64,000 bases of DNA from the NCBI RefSeq assembly GCF_900313025.1, contig NZ_OMPQ01000005.1:1-64000 (forward strand), given 5' to 3'. Positions 35,141 to 45,726 of this stretch are shown in pieces. The position numbers and the translations under genes were made by a program. Positions within the stretch are counted from its first letter, which is position 1. Each line of letters begins with the position of its first letter. This stretch comes from Pseudophaeobacter sp. EL27. Lineage in GTDB: Bacteria > Pseudomonadota > Alphaproteobacteria > Rhodobacterales > Rhodobacteraceae. The notes beneath the pieces are model-generated. The model was not told where the DNA came from. It ran no database searches and saw nothing but the letters and a program-made list of their open reading frames with translations.

Positions 35141-37081
35141 GTGAATAAAGACTCTCTCCTGTTCAAATTGGCTGTGCCAATCCCACTTTGCCTGTGCCTA
35201 GGCCTACTAATCGCAGGGGTGTTCCTCCCCTCCTCTATGCGAAACAATGCCATTTCAGCCGCCACCGAAGGCGCAAGTCAGACCGCTGCACAAATCAAGG
35301 CCATTCGAGGCTATTACACCAAGCATGTTATTGCGGACGTCAAAGCCTCCGGTGATCTGTCTCCCGGCAGTGAACACCAGAATAACCCAAACGTGGTTCC
35401 GCTGCCTGCAACACTTGTGCACGACATCAGCGCGCTTGTTTCAGGAGAGCAGATTAGCTTCTCGCTTTATAGCCCCTACCCCTTTGATAATCGCGCTGAC
35501 CGCCCTCAGGATAGCTTCATGGAGCAGGCCTGGGAGGCCTTATCAAACGACCCAGAAACCAATTTCCAGCAAACCGAAGTTGTCGATGGGAGCACCTTCC
35601 TGCGTGTAGCCGTTGCGGATCAGATGAGTTCGGAAGTCTGTGTAGCCTGTCACAACACGGTAGCGGGCTCCCCCAAGACCGATTGGCAATTGGGAGACCT
35701 GCGCGGCGTGATCGAGGTGCGGCGAAATCTCGATCCCGTTTTGGCCAGTACCCAGGCCCTGTCGCGCAATATCCTCATCGCCCTCGCTGTAGTGGGTACC
35801 ATACTGCTTGTGGTCTGCATTTCGGTTGCCCGCTCGGTCATCCGCCCAATTGAACGCATCTGCTCTGACATTGCCGCCGTCTCGGCTGGCAATCTGGAGA
35901 CAGAGGTGACATCGGCAGATCGCAAAGATGAAATCGGCAAGATTGGCCAGGCTCTGGTTGAGTTGCAAACCGATCTGCAAAAGGCCCGCGTCGGCGAGGA
36001 ACGCCGTGCCGCGTTGCAACAAGAACAACATGACGTGGTTCAACACCTCAGCTCCGGACTTGTCCGACTGTCTCGTGGTGATTTCTCTCAACCCATCGAG
36101 GCCGAGTTCTCCGGCGCCCATGAAAAACTCCGCCAGAACTTCAACCAGACCATTGATACCCTTTCTGGCACGGTTGCCCAGGTTATTGAGGCCTCGGAAT
36201 CAATCGGCAGCGGCGCCACCGAAATCAGCCAGGCCTCTGATGACCTGTCGCACCGCACCGAGAGCCAGGCTGCAACGCTGGAGCAGACGGCAGCGGCGCT
36301 GGACCAGATGACGGCTTCGGTCAAAGCCGCCGCCGAAGGCGCCCGCAGTGTCGAAGCCACCATGGACGAAGCCAAGCATGAGGCCAAAAGCAGCGGTGAA
36401 GTGGTTGCCAATGCGGTCGCGGCCATGACCGAGATTTCAGATTCCTCCAGCCATATTGGTCAGATCATCACGGTGATTGATGACATTGCCTTCCAGACCA
36501 ACCTGCTGGCGCTGAATGCCGGGGTTGAGGCCGCACGTGCGGGTGAAGCAGGGCGTGGCTTTGCGGTGGTCGCCGCCGAGGTGCGTGGCCTTGCAGGGCG
36601 CTCCTCTGAGGCCGCTATGGAAATTAAAGCGCTGATCAGCGCCAGCGCAGAGCAGGTCGGGCGCGGCGTCGATTTGGTTGGCAAAGCTGGTGAAGCACTC
36701 AACACCATTGCAGGTCGAGTGAACCAGATTTCCGAGCTGGTTTCTGGTATTACCGAAGGCGCCGTTGAGCAATCCACCGGCCTGGCCGAGATCAATATTG
36801 GCGTCACTCAGCTTGATCAGGTCACCCAGCAGAATGCCGCCATGGTTGAACAATCCACCGCAGCCGGTCATCTGCTCAAGGGCGATGCGCTCAAACTCAC
36901 CCAGGTTGTCGCAGGCTTTCAAACCCTTGGCAGCCATGGCGCCGCCAAACCGCAAAGTGCCTCGCCCCCCTCTTCGGAACCCGCCGTCACCCAAGATTAT
37001 CTGGCCTGGGACGATGAACCGGTCCAGCAACAGGTCAATGCCCCTTTCGATAGCGGCGAAGAAAAATGGCAGGACTTCTAA
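35141..37081 (+). CDS. Methyl-accepting chemotaxis protein with a CxxCH (Tll0287-like) sensor domain
   Basis: A 646-residue chemoreceptor. Span 1 is at 8-30, span 2 at 211-230, and the periplasmic domain between them contains CVACH at 167-171 followed by [11 protein letters not shown]. This is the pattern of DUF3365/Tll0287-like sensor domains, in which CxxCH can hold a c-type haem. A HAMP domain follows (about 231-285), then the signalling hairpin with [20 protein letters not shown]. It would sense a redox state or a small gas and control flagellar motors. The start is GTG with GAAGG upstream. No che genes are nearby. Confidence 0.87.
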   Translation: MNKDSLLFKLAVPIPLCLCLGLLIAGVFLPSSMRNNAISAATEGASQTAAQIKAIRGYYTKHVIADVKASGDLSPGSEHQNNPNVVPLPATLVHDISALVSGEQISFSLYSPYPFDNRADRPQDSFMEQAWEALSNDPETNFQQTEVVDGSTFLRVAVADQMSSEVCVACHNTVAGSPKTDWQLGDLRGVIEVRRNLDPVLASTQALSRNILIALAVVGTILLVVCISVARSVIRPIERICSDIAAVSAGNLETEVTSADRKDEIGKIGQALVELQTDLQKARVGEERRAALQQEQHDVVQHLSSGLVRLSRGDFSQPIEAEFSGAHEKLRQNFNQTIDTLSGTVAQVIEASESIGSGATEISQASDDLSHRTESQAATLEQTAAALDQMTASVKAAAEGARSVEATMDEAKHEAKSSGEVVANAVAAMTEISDSSSHIGQIITVIDDIAFQTNLLALNAGVEAARAGEAGRGFAVVAAEVRGLAGRSSEAAMEIKALISASAEQVGRGVDLVGKAGEALNTIAGRVNQISELVSGITEGAVEQSTGLAEINIGVTQLDQVTQQNAAMVEQSTAAGHLLKGDALKLTQVVAGFQTLGSHGAAKPQSASPPSSEPAVTQDYLAWDDEPVQQQVNAPFDSGEEKWQDF

Positions 37082-37234
37082 GGTCCACAGCGATTGGCGG
37101 CGAGGACAATAGTCTTCGCCGCAATCCATTTCACGGGATCAAAATTGGTAACATCCCAAAGGCACCGACCCGGCTACTTCGACCTGTCGCCCCGTCAATC
37201 GGCCCCGTCAATCCGGCCAGTCGCAATGAAACCC

Positions 37235-38728
37235 TCACCTAAGCTGCTGGGAAAATTGCTCCAACAGTTTGTGTTTCAGGATTTTTCCGGTCGGAGCGGC
37301 CGGCAGGGCCTTGGTCAGAACGATCTGCGCCGGGCATTTATACCCCACCAGTTGTTCGCGAACGAACCGCAGCAGATCCGCCACTTCGGGGCGATCCCCT
37401 TTGGCAAACTGCACAAAGGCCAGAACCTCTTCGTCGCCTTTGCCACGTCGCCCCACCACGGCTGATTGCACCACCTGCGGGTGGGCATTCAACGCCGCCT
37501 CGACCTCAGGCGGGAAGACATTGAAACCCCCATGAATGATCAGCTCTTTTGAGCGCCCCTCGATATGCAGGAACCCCTGCCCGTCCAACCGGCCCAGATC
37601 ACCACTGCTCAACCAGCCTTCCGCATCCAGAACCTTGGCGGTCTCTTCCGGGTTGCGGTAATAGCCCAGCATCACATTGTCGCCGCGCAACTGCACCTCG
37701 CCGATGCCATCGCCACCGCCCGCCACACTCTCATCAATCCGCAGCTCCACCCCGGGCAATGGCGGCCCGACCGAGATATCAGGATCGCCGGGTGTACTGG
37801 TCTTGGTGGCACAGACGCCAGCCGTGGCCTCGGTCATGCCATAGCCGTTTTGCAAGGCCACGCCATAAAACCCCTCGGCCCGGCGTTTCCAGTCCGGGTC
37901 CAGTGGTGCCGCCCCAGAGGAGACATATTGCAACACCGGGCTATCAAGCCGGTCCAGCCCCTGTTCCTTGGCAAATTGCATCACCAGGGCATGCATCTGG
38001 GGCACCGCCGCCAGACGCGTCACCCCTCGGCGCAGCGCATCATAGAGCTTTGCCGCCGAAAACCGCGCCTCCAGCCAGACCTCTGCCCCGGCATAAAGCG
38101 CCGCTGTCATCACCGAGGCCAGACCAAAGACATGGGTCATCGGCAGAACCCCATAGATCACATCCCCCGGCACCATATCGCGCAGCTCAGCCGAGGTTTT
38201 GCCACCAAAAAGCAGGTTCTTATGAGTCAGCATCACCCCCTTGGGGTCTCCGGTGGTGCCGGTGGTATAGAGCAGCACCGCGACACCTGCGGGTGCGTCA
38301 CCAGAACTGGGATAGGGGCAGGTCATATGCATCACCCCAAAGCTGCCAGAAATTTCCTTGGCTCCCAGTCGCGTCGCATGGGCCTGTGCTGTGCCCTCAA
38401 CCTGGGTGGAAATCAACACCATGGCCGGGCTTGCATGGTCCAGGATCCGATCCACTTCACTGATGCTCATCCGGGCATTCACCGGCACCGCCACCGCACC
38501 ACATTGCGAGGCTGCCATGAGCGAGGCCACCACCGCGCAGCAGTTTTCGGCCAGCACCATCACCCGGTCACCGGGTCGCACTCCTGCGCCTGTCATCACC
38601 TGCGACAGCTCATCCGTGGCCTTGGACAATTCGCCATAGGTCCAGCGGGTTCCCAGACTGTCACTGAAACCGGGCGCCTCGGGGTGCGCGCTGGCCTGTA
38701 CTGCCAATAGATCATGCCATAGCTTCAT
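37235..38728 (-). CDS. Class I adenylate-forming enzyme (acyl-CoA ligase)
   Basis: A 497-residue AMP-binding enzyme. The P-loop motif is YTTGTTGDPKGVMLTHKN (near 160), followed by NGYGMTEA and the C-terminal hinge region with GRSKELIIHGGFNVFP and final PTGKILK lysine. It activates a carboxylic acid to its CoA thioester. The ATG at 38728 follows GGGAGGT; an earlier ATG is rejected. It is the last gene of the beta-oxidation operon, 53 bp after the hydratase. Confidence 0.9.
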   Translation of the reverse strand: MKLWHDLLAVQASAHPEAPGFSDSLGTRWTYGELSKATDELSQVMTGAGVRPGDRVMVLAENCCAVVASLMAASQCGAVAVPVNARMSISEVDRILDHASPAMVLISTQVEGTAQAHATRLGAKEISGSFGVMHMTCPYPSSGDAPAGVAVLLYTTGTTGDPKGVMLTHKNLLFGGKTSAELRDMVPGDVIYGVLPMTHVFGLASVMTAALYAGAEVWLEARFSAAKLYDALRRGVTRLAAVPQMHALVMQFAKEQGLDRLDSPVLQYVSSGAAPLDPDWKRRAEGFYGVALQNGYGMTEATAGVCATKTSTPGDPDISVGPPLPGVELRIDESVAGGGDGIGEVQLRGDNVMLGYYRNPEETAKVLDAEGWLSSGDLGRLDGQGFLHIEGRSKELIIHGGFNVFPPEVEAALNAHPQVVQSAVVGRRGKGDEEVLAFVQFAKGDRPEVADLLRFVREQLVGYKCPAQIVLTKALPAAPTGKILKHKLLEQFSQQLR

Positions 38729-38781
38729 CACCGCACCTCCCAGCTGGTTGTTGTTGCCCGACACATGTTACGAGCAAAGGA

Positions 38782-39564
38782 CTATTTGGCCCCAAAATCC
38801 GGCGGGCGTTTTTGCAGAAAGGCCGCGATCCCCTCGCCTGCCTCCGGCGCACCCGCCGCCTGGGCCATTGCGTTGCGCTCGCGGTCGAGCTGCGCCGTCT
38901 CGCTGACCTCATAGGCCTCGGCCATCATATGGCGGATCTCTCGCTGCGCCTCGGGTGGGCCCTTGGCCAGATGATCGGCCAGGGACTGCGCCGCTGCCAA
39001 GACCTGATCGCCTGGCACCACCACGTTCACCGCCCCCAGGGCCTCCATGCGCTCCGCTGTGACAGGTCGCGCCAAGAGGCAAATCTCCATCGCCAAGGGG
39101 CGCGGCAGGATGCGCGCCAGAGAGGAGGTCAACCCACCATCCGGCACCAGCCCCGCCTTGACATAGGCCGCGGTGAATTTGACACCCGCCTCGGCCACGA
39201 TGAGATCCGCCGCCAGCGCCAGCGACAGGCCTGCCCCGGCAGCTCCGCCTTCAACTGCAGCGATCACCGGCACCGGAGCGCCCCGCAGCCCGCGGATCAC
39301 CCCGTGCAATTCATCAACCTTGCCCCGGCGCTCTGCCTCCGTCAGGCCACGCCGCTCGATCAGCACATTCAAATCACCACCAGCGCAGAAAAAACCACCC
39401 TCAGATGTCAGCAGAATAGCGCGAATACGGGGCTCCTGTGCCAGCGTTACCGCATCATTTATGGCCTGATACAGGTCTGGGGACAGGGCCCCACGCCGCG
39501 CCGCATTCATGTTCACCACAACGGCGCGATCACCCTGATCTTCCAGCCGAGCCAATACCGTCAT
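38782..39564 (-). CDS. Enoyl-CoA hydratase/isomerase family protein
   Basis: A 260-residue crotonase-fold enzyme. The oxyanion-hole motif is GGFFCAGGDL, and the second region AVEGGAAGAGLSLALAADLIVA. Hydration of a 2-enoyl-CoA is the usual reaction. The residue at the typical first catalytic glutamate is near E112-G-G-A-A, and the second is G-G-L, so isomerase or other activity is possible. It overlaps the thioesterase stop by four bases. Confidence 0.88.
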   Translation of the reverse strand: MTVLARLEDQGDRAVVVNMNAARRGALSPDLYQAINDAVTLAQEPRIRAILLTSEGGFFCAGGDLNVLIERRGLTEAERRGKVDELHGVIRGLRGAPVPVIAAVEGGAAGAGLSLALAADLIVAEAGVKFTAAYVKAGLVPDGGLTSSLARILPRPLAMEICLLARPVTAERMEALGAVNVVVPGDQVLAAAQSLADHLAKGPPEAQREIRHMMAEAYEVSETAQLDRERNAMAQAAGAPEAGEGIAAFLQKRPPDFGAK

Positions 39565-40028
39565 TTTCTGATCCTTTTGAACACACCCGTTGCGGTGGCC
39601 AGAAGCCGCCCCTCGTCGTCGTGCAATTCCCCGAACACATGGGCAATGGAGGCGCCGCCGCCGGTCACCTTTGCGGTTGCGGCAATACCCCCGCCCCGCG
39701 CCGCTGCAACATAGGACAGCGTCAGTGAGACCGTGACCAGGGCAGCATGGTTTTCACGGTCAAAAAACTGCGAAGCGGTATTGCCGCAAACCACATCCAG
39801 CACCGTTGCCACGATACCCCCATGCAGGATGCCATGGCGGTTCAGATGCGGCGGCTGCAAATCCAGCTGCACCACACAGGAGCCATCGCGCCGATCTATG
39901 GTGGTCTTATAGCCCACCAATTGCTGCACCCCCGGATCTTCGATCTGGAAGGTCAGGTCCGTGTCTGACGGGCCAGTGTCACACTGGCCCGTTTTAGGCT
40001 GGTCTGCCTCAGGCGGCACTTTGGTCAA
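39561..40028 (-). CDS. PaaI-type hotdog thioesterase
   Basis: About 155 residues of the hotdog fold with NRHGILHGGIVATVLDVV, the PaaI signature, and a final GVFKRI. It likely releases CoA from acyl or aryl intermediates to rescue the pool. The start is set at TTG 40028, preceded by GGAG at seven bases and overlapping the acyl-CoA dehydrogenase end by 20 bases; an ATG at 40061 lacks a site. A 25-bp palindrome lies inside the first codons (39968-39992). Confidence 0.75.
   Translation of the reverse strand: MTKVPPEADQPKTGQCDTGPSDTDLTFQIEDPGVQQLVGYKTTIDRRDGSCVVQLDLQPPHLNRHGILHGGIVATVLDVVCGNTASQFFDRENHAALVTVSLTLSYVAAARGGGIAATAKVTGGGASIAHVFGELHDDEGRLLATATGVFKRIRK
39968..39992 (-). other. 25-bp perfect palindrome inside the 5' part of the thioesterase gene
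   Basis: ACGGGCCAGTGT, one centre base, then ACACTGGCCCGT. A 12-bp stem would form in the mRNA 17 bases after the acyl-CoA dehydrogenase stop. On the plus strand it is followed by TTTT; on the minus strand it is not. It may slow ribosomes or control the thioesterase's translation. Confidence 0.75.
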
Positions 40029-41151
40029 TAAAACGCTCCAGCTGAGTATCGGTGTCACCAAACCGGTGATCCGCCATCACGATCCGCTTGGCGATATGAG
40101 CCAGCTCATACTCTTCGGTCATGGCAATGCCACCGTGCAGCTGAATGCTTTCCTCTGCGACCAGACGGCCAGCGCGGCCAACCAGGTTACGCGCCGCTGC
40201 GATCTGCAGGGCCTGCTCTGCGGCAGAGGTATCCAGGTGACCCGCCGCATTGATCACGGCAGAGCGCGCCTGTTCCAGCTCGATCAACAGGGTGGCCATC
40301 CGGTGTTGCAATGCCTGAAAGCTGCCAATTGGCCGCCCAAACTGTTGCCGCGTCAGCAGGTATTCCCGCGTCAGCTCGGTGGCGGCCTCCATCGCCCCCA
40401 GCGTTTCAGCGGCCAAAGCCACCTCTGCCCGGTTACAGGCCCGTTTCAGCGCCGGGTAGGCCGCGCCAGCCGCTCCAAGACGTGCCTCCGCCGTAAGGCG
40501 CAGGCCTTCCAGATCGACCTCAGCCGCACGCCCGCCGGCCAACAAGGCATAGCCACGCAGTGACAGGCCAGCACTGTCGCGCGGCACCAGGAACAGGGAG
40601 ATCCCCGCTTCGTCGCCAGCCGCACCAGACTCGCGCGCCGTGACAATCAGGTAATCCGCCGCTTCCGCATTGATGACAACCGCCTTGCGACCGGACAGAA
40701 CGATCTCGTCGCCCGCAACCGTTGCAGTGGTTTCCACCTGCGCCAGATCATAACGGCTGTTGGGCTCTCCATGGGCCAGGGCCAGGTGGATTTCGCCACC
40801 GATGACCTGCTCCACCAGTTCTTTTTGGGTCTCGTTGCCCAGGGCAGCAATCAGGCCGCCGCCCAGGATGGCGGTATCCAGCAACGGCTCCACTGCCCCC
40901 GCACGGCCCAGTTCTTCAAAAACGGTGGTGAGGTCAAAGCCCGCACCGGCAAAACCGCCATCCTCTTCGCTGAACAGGGCTCCAATCACGCCCAGCTCGG
41001 CCAGTTTGCCCCAGATCGCGGCATCAAAACCCAGGGTGTTGTCCGCATTGCCCAATCGTGTGCTGGCGCGCAGGCCTTCCTGGTTGTCCCGCAGGAACCG
41101 ACGCAGGCTGTCCTGCAGCATTTGACGTTCTTCTGTCAGATCGAAGTTCAT
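40009..41151 (-). CDS. Acyl-CoA dehydrogenase, small subunit of a probable pair
   Basis: A 380-residue acyl-CoA dehydrogenase. It has an N-terminal helical domain, central beta domain and C-terminal helical domain with RQQFGRPIGSFQALQHRMA. The C-terminal portion ends IQLHGGIAMTEEYELAHIAKR. It overlaps the next dehydrogenase gene by four bases (ATGA). It is FAD-dependent and would pass electrons to ETF. Adjacent pairs like this form alpha2beta2 enzymes in steroid and branched-acid degradation. Confidence 0.9.
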   Translation of the reverse strand: MNFDLTEERQMLQDSLRRFLRDNQEGLRASTRLGNADNTLGFDAAIWGKLAELGVIGALFSEEDGGFAGAGFDLTTVFEELGRAGAVEPLLDTAILGGGLIAALGNETQKELVEQVIGGEIHLALAHGEPNSRYDLAQVETTATVAGDEIVLSGRKAVVINAEAADYLIVTARESGAAGDEAGISLFLVPRDSAGLSLRGYALLAGGRAAEVDLEGLRLTAEARLGAAGAAYPALKRACNRAEVALAAETLGAMEAATELTREYLLTRQQFGRPIGSFQALQHRMATLLIELEQARSAVINAAGHLDTSAAEQALQIAAARNLVGRAGRLVAEESIQLHGGIAMTEEYELAHIAKRIVMADHRFGDTDTQLERFIDQSAA

Positions 41152-42347
41152 GCCCCGCCTCCCAGTTTGACTTTGGCAATGATGTTCTTCTGGACCTCGT
41201 TGGAGCCCCCAAAGATCGAGAGTTTGCGATTGTTGAAATACTGCGGAGCAGTGGCGGCGCTGCCTTCCGGCCCCATTTCGGGCTCATTGCCACCTTCCAG
41301 CGCCTCTGAAACAAAGGGCATCGCATAGGCCCCCGCCGCGCGACGTGCCAGATCATTGATCTCCTGGCGGATTTCCGTGCCCTTCACTTTCAGCATCGAG
41401 CTTTCAACACCCGGCGCCTGGCCCGAGGCCGCCCGCGAAATGATCCGCAGGTTGGTGGTAGACATAGCCATCAGATCGATCTCGGCCCGTGCCACACGGG
41501 CAGCAAAATGCGGGTTCTCGCTCAGCGGTTTGCCCCGGTGCATCTGGCTGCTGGCCATGCGTTTCACGGCGTCCAGACCGGCGCGGCTAAAGCCAACACC
41601 GGCGATGTTGGTGCGCTCATGGGTCAGCAGGTATTTGGCATAGGTCCAGCCTTTGTTTTCTTCACCCACCAGGTTTTCCACCGGCACTTTGACATCCGTA
41701 AACCAGACCTCGTTCACCTCATGGGTACCGTCCAGCAGGATAATCGGGCGGACTTCGATACCCGGCGTGTCCATGTCGATCAGCAGAAAGGAAATGCCCG
41801 ACTGCTGCTTGGCATCCGGGTCGGTGCGCACCAGGCAGAAGATCCAGTTTGCGTGCTGGCCCAGGGTGGTCCAGGTTTTCTGCCCGTTGACCACATAGTG
41901 ATCCCCCTCCCGCACTGCGCGGGTTTTCAGGCTGGCCAGATCCGATCCGGCACCGGGTTCGGAATAGCCCTGACACCACCAGTCTTCACCGGACAGAATG
42001 CGGGGCAGGTAGTGGTCCTGCTGCGCCTTGGAGCCGAACTTTTGCAACACGGGTGCCAGCATCGCCAGGCCAAAAGGCACGATGCGGGGCGCATGGGCGC
42101 GGCAGCATTCTTCTTCAAAGATATGGCGCTGTACCGCGTTCCATTCGCAGCCGCCAAATTCCTGAGGCCAGTTTGGCGCCAACCAACCCTGCTCATTCAA
42201 AATGGCATGCCATTTTTCATGGCCTTCTTTGCCAAGCTCGCGACCAACGCGGATGGTGTCGGACATTTCCTTTGGTAGTTTTTGTGCTAGAAACTCTTGC
42301 ACTTCGGCGCGAAACGCCTGCTCTTCAACAGAGTAATTCAGATCCAT
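41148..42347 (-). CDS. Acyl-CoA dehydrogenase, large subunit of a probable pair
   Basis: A 399-residue dehydrogenase with the family signature GYSEPGAGSDLASL and the C-terminal FGGSNEVQKNIIAK. ATG 42347 follows GGAGGAA; the longer frame has no site. The usual catalytic glutamate position is held by glycine in FGGSNE, as in the heterotetrameric group. It is 107 bp downstream of the thiolase and overlaps the second dehydrogenase by four bases. Confidence 0.9.
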   Translation of the reverse strand: MDLNYSVEEQAFRAEVQEFLAQKLPKEMSDTIRVGRELGKEGHEKWHAILNEQGWLAPNWPQEFGGCEWNAVQRHIFEEECCRAHAPRIVPFGLAMLAPVLQKFGSKAQQDHYLPRILSGEDWWCQGYSEPGAGSDLASLKTRAVREGDHYVVNGQKTWTTLGQHANWIFCLVRTDPDAKQQSGISFLLIDMDTPGIEVRPIILLDGTHEVNEVWFTDVKVPVENLVGEENKGWTYAKYLLTHERTNIAGVGFSRAGLDAVKRMASSQMHRGKPLSENPHFAARVARAEIDLMAMSTTNLRIISRAASGQAPGVESSMLKVKGTEIRQEINDLARRAAGAYAMPFVSEALEGGNEPEMGPEGSAATAPQYFNNRKLSIFGGSNEVQKNIIAKVKLGGGA

Positions 42348-42454
42348 TTGGTGCTTCCTCCCCGAAAGCCGCCCCCCGGCCAAAGGCCGGGGCGCGCCCA
42401 TACGGGCCTCGATGGGCCGTTTGGGCGCTCCTTTGTTGGTTTAAATGCTTTAGA

Positions 42455-43630
42455 TCAGTAGATCTCAAACAGGCCTGCAGCGCCCATACCGCCACCGATA
42501 CACATGGTGACAACACCCAGCTTGGCGCCGCGACGTTTGCCTTCCCGCAGGATATGGCCAGTCATCCGGGCACCGGTCATGCCAAAGGGGTGACCAATCG
42601 CAATAGAGCCGCCGTTGACGTTGCATTTCTCGTCATCAATGCCCAACCGGTCGCGACTATAAAGCGCCTGGCTGGCGAAGGCTTCATTCAGCTCCCAGAT
42701 GTCGATGTCATCCACGGTCAGACCATGGCGTTCCAACAGACGTGGCACTGCAAAAACCGGACCAATGCCCATCTCGTCCGGCTCGCAACCCGCAACGCAG
42801 AACCCTTTGAAGGCGCCCATGGCCTCAATGCCGCGCTGCTCGGCCTCTTTGCTGTCCATCAGCACAACGGCCGCCGCACCATCAGACAACTGGCTGGCAT
42901 TGCCTGCGGTGACAAAATTGCCGTCGCCACGGACAGGCGCTAGACCGGACAGACCTTCGAGCGTAGTTGTTGGACGGTTGCATTCATCCCGGTCGACAAC
43001 GGCCTCAACCTTGCTGATCTCGCCGGTCTCTTTATCCTTTACCGCCATGGTGGTGGTCATCGGCACAATCTCGTCATCAAAGATTCCGTTCGCCTGAGCC
43101 GCCGCAATACGCTGCTGGCTGCGCAGCCCGTAAGCATCCTGGTCTTCGCGGCTGATGCCATAGCGATCCGCAACAATGTCGGCGGTCTCGATCATGGTCA
43201 TGTAGATTGCCGGCTTATTGGCCAAAATCCAGGGATCCGCCGCCGGGCGCATCTTGGACTGCACCATCGAGATACTCTCGACGCCGCCAGCAACCATGGG
43301 GCCGGAGCCGCCTTCGGTGATCGCTTGTGCGGCCAGAGCGATGCTCTGCAAACCAGAGGAGCAGAACCGGTTCACGGTCATGCCGGAGGCTGTCACCGGC
43401 AGGCCGGCGCGAATAGCGATCTGACGTCCGATGTTGCCACCGGTTTCCCCCTCGGGCAGACCACAGCCGATGATGCAATCTTCGATCTCGCTGCCAGACA
43501 GGCCTGCACGGGCGACAGCGGCTTCAACCGCATGACCGCCCATCGAGGCACCATGGGTCATGTTGAAAGATCCCCGGAAGGATTTGGCCAGCCCGGTGCG
43601 GGCGGCAGAGACAATAACGGCCTGTTTCAT
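42455..43630 (-). CDS. Acetyl-CoA acyltransferase (thiolase)
   Basis: A 391-residue thiolase with the nucleophile in [16 protein letters not shown] (C near 91), the [10 protein letters not shown] end and [10 protein letters not shown]. It cleaves 3-oxoacyl-CoA with CoA in beta-oxidation. It starts at the last base of the preceding multifunctional gene stop (TAATG), so translation is coupled. Confidence 0.93.
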   Translation of the reverse strand: MKQAVIVSAARTGLAKSFRGSFNMTHGASMGGHAVEAAVARAGLSGSEIEDCIIGCGLPEGETGGNIGRQIAIRAGLPVTASGMTVNRFCSSGLQSIALAAQAITEGGSGPMVAGGVESISMVQSKMRPAADPWILANKPAIYMTMIETADIVADRYGISREDQDAYGLRSQQRIAAAQANGIFDDEIVPMTTTMAVKDKETGEISKVEAVVDRDECNRPTTTLEGLSGLAPVRGDGNFVTAGNASQLSDGAAAVVLMDSKEAEQRGIEAMGAFKGFCVAGCEPDEMGIGPVFAVPRLLERHGLTVDDIDIWELNEAFASQALYSRDRLGIDDEKCNVNGGSIAIGHPFGMTGARMTGHILREGKRRGAKLGVVTMCIGGGMGAAGLFEIY

Positions 43631-45726
43631 TAGCTGTTTTCCTTGTTGAGATCATCAAAGCTGCGGCCTTCGGCCACCAGTTCTTCCAGCAGCGGCGCGG
43701 GTTGCCAGAAATAGTCGTCTTCTTCGGCACCTGCCTTGATCGTGGCCAGAACCTTATCCAGCCCTTCGATATCCGCCCATTTCAGTGGCCCGCCGCGATA
43801 ACGCGGGAAGCCATAGCCAAAGAGCAGCGTCATATCGACATCCAACGGGCGGCGCGCGATGCCTTCGCCGACAACCTTGGCGGCCTCGTTGACCATGGCA
43901 GCCATATAGCGGGTGACAATTTCCTCATCCGTGAAGGCACGTGGGGTAATCCCCTTTTCAGCGCGTTCCGCCGCGATCAGATCCGACACTTCCGGGTTTG
44001 GCGTGCCACCACGCTTGCCGGCCTCGTAGATGTAATAACCCTTGCCGGTCTTCTGACCAAAGTTGCCGGCCTCACACATCTTGTCGACATAGGAGCTGTC
44101 GCGTTCGCGTGGGTCCATGCCCTCGGCGCGCTTGCGCTTGCGCATGGCCCAGCCGATGTCGAGCCCGGCCAGATCCGCCACCGCAAAGGGCCCCATGGCA
44201 AAGCCAAAATCAGTCAGCGCCTTGTCAATCTGATAGGGCGAGGCCCCATCCAGGATCATGTGATCCGCCGCCTTGCGATAGGTCGCCAGAATGCGGTTGC
44301 CGATAAAGCCATCGCAGACGCCGGCGCGCACCGAGATCTTCTTCAGCCGTTTGCCCAGTTCAAATCCGGTTGCCACCACGTCCAGCGCGGTTTTGTCGGC
44401 AACGACGATCTCCAGCAGTTTCATCACATGAGCAGGCGAGAAGAAATGCAGCCCGATCACATCTTCGGGACGCGAAGTGCAGGCGGCAATTTCATTCACA
44501 TCCAGATAGGAGGTGTTCGAAGCCAGGATCGCACCCTTTTTACAAACAGCATCCAGTTTGCCAAAGACCACCTTTTTGACGCTCATCTCTTCAAAGACGG
44601 CTTCAATGACCAGATCAACATCGCTCAGCGCCGCATAATCTGTCGCCAGAGTCAGCGCCTCTTCAGTCAATTGGGTGAACTGCGCCTCAGAAATCTTGCC
44701 ACGCTTCAGCGCGCCTTGCAGATTGCCCGCAATGCGACCCTTGGCAGCCTCGGCAGCCTCCTCGGTCATCTCCAACATTACAACCGGCAGCCCTGACAAC
44801 AGCGCTGCGGTGGCAATGCCCGCGCCCATGGTGCCACCACCAATAACGCCAATCGAGGCCAGCTCGCGTGGTGCAACCCCTTTGAGTTCCGGCAGTTTGC
44901 TGACTGCGCGCTCCGAGAAGAAGGCATGGATCATGCCTTGGCGCTGATCTGAATTCATCAACTCCATGAACAGTTCACGCTCGCGCTTCAGCCCCTCTTC
45001 CAGGCTGCTCGATTCAGCAGCAGCCTGAACCGCACGCACACAGGTCGCAGGCGACAACTGGCCCCGGCCCTTTTTCAGTGTGGCCTCGTAAACAGCATCA
45101 AAATTAATTGCTTCAGGGGCAGGCAATTCACCTACCGCACGACGAGGTGCGTCGTGATCCAGCAATTCCTGCGCATAGGCCAGACCTATTTCACGAGGCT
45201 CACCCTCAGAAATCTTATCGATGATACCGGCTTCCAGCGCCTCTTTGGCACCAACCTGGCGCCCGGAGGTGATCATCTCCAGCGCCTTTTCCGTGCCAGC
45301 AACGCGCGGCAGACGTTGGGTGCCACCAGCACCAGGCAAGATGCCCAGATGTACTTCGGGCAGACCCATTCTCGCTGAGGGCACTGCAATACGATAATGC
45401 GAAGACAGCGCCACTTCCAAGCCGCCCCCCAAAGCGGTGCCATGCAAAGCTGAGACCACGATCAATGGAGAGGCTTCAATACGGTTGCAGAGATCGGGCA
45501 AAAAGATGCCGCGTAGTGGCTTGCCAAATTCAGTGATATCGGCGCCCGCAAAATAGGTGCGACCCTCTCCGTAGATCAAAACCGCCTTGGCGCCCTCTTG
45601 TTCGGCCCGCTCGATCCCGGCCAGCAGGCCTTCGCGAATATCAAAGCCCAGCGCATTTACCGGCGGGTTCTGTGCTTTCAGAACCGCAACATCTCCAATG
45701 CGCTCATATCCAATGGCATCAGTCAT
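43630..45726 (-). CDS. Multifunctional enoyl-CoA hydratase/3-hydroxyacyl-CoA dehydrogenase
   Basis: About 698 residues. Residues 1-190 are a crotonase domain ([27 protein letters not shown]-like [14 protein letters not shown]), then the NAD-binding domain with [16 protein letters not shown] (near 300), and two C-terminal 3-hydroxyacyl-CoA domains. It does two steps of beta-oxidation in one chain. ATG 45726 follows GAGGAAA; the longer frame is rejected. It heads the seven-gene operon. Confidence 0.92.
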   Translation of the reverse strand: MTDAIGYERIGDVAVLKAQNPPVNALGFDIREGLLAGIERAEQEGAKAVLIYGEGRTYFAGADITEFGKPLRGIFLPDLCNRIEASPLIVVSALHGTALGGGLEVALSSHYRIAVPSARMGLPEVHLGILPGAGGTQRLPRVAGTEKALEMITSGRQVGAKEALEAGIIDKISEGEPREIGLAYAQELLDHDAPRRAVGELPAPEAINFDAVYEATLKKGRGQLSPATCVRAVQAAAESSSLEEGLKRERELFMELMNSDQRQGMIHAFFSERAVSKLPELKGVAPRELASIGVIGGGTMGAGIATAALLSGLPVVMLEMTEEAAEAAKGRIAGNLQGALKRGKISEAQFTQLTEEALTLATDYAALSDVDLVIEAVFEEMSVKKVVFGKLDAVCKKGAILASNTSYLDVNEIAACTSRPEDVIGLHFFSPAHVMKLLEIVVADKTALDVVATGFELGKRLKKISVRAGVCDGFIGNRILATYRKAADHMILDGASPYQIDKALTDFGFAMGPFAVADLAGLDIGWAMRKRKRAEGMDPRERDSSYVDKMCEAGNFGQKTGKGYYIYEAGKRGGTPNPEVSDLIAAERAEKGITPRAFTDEEIVTRYMAAMVNEAAKVVGEGIARRPLDVDMTLLFGYGFPRYRGGPLKWADIEGLDKVLATIKAGAEEDDYFWQPAPLLEELVAEGRSFDDLNKENS

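Noticed and set aside
37235-45726. DMSP demethylation genes (dmdB, dmdC, dmdD)
   Set aside because: A ligase, dehydrogenase and hydratase are present, but the dehydrogenases are about 380-400 residues and paired, not the ~590-residue DmdC type. A thiolase and a bifunctional FadB-like enzyme fit beta-oxidation instead.
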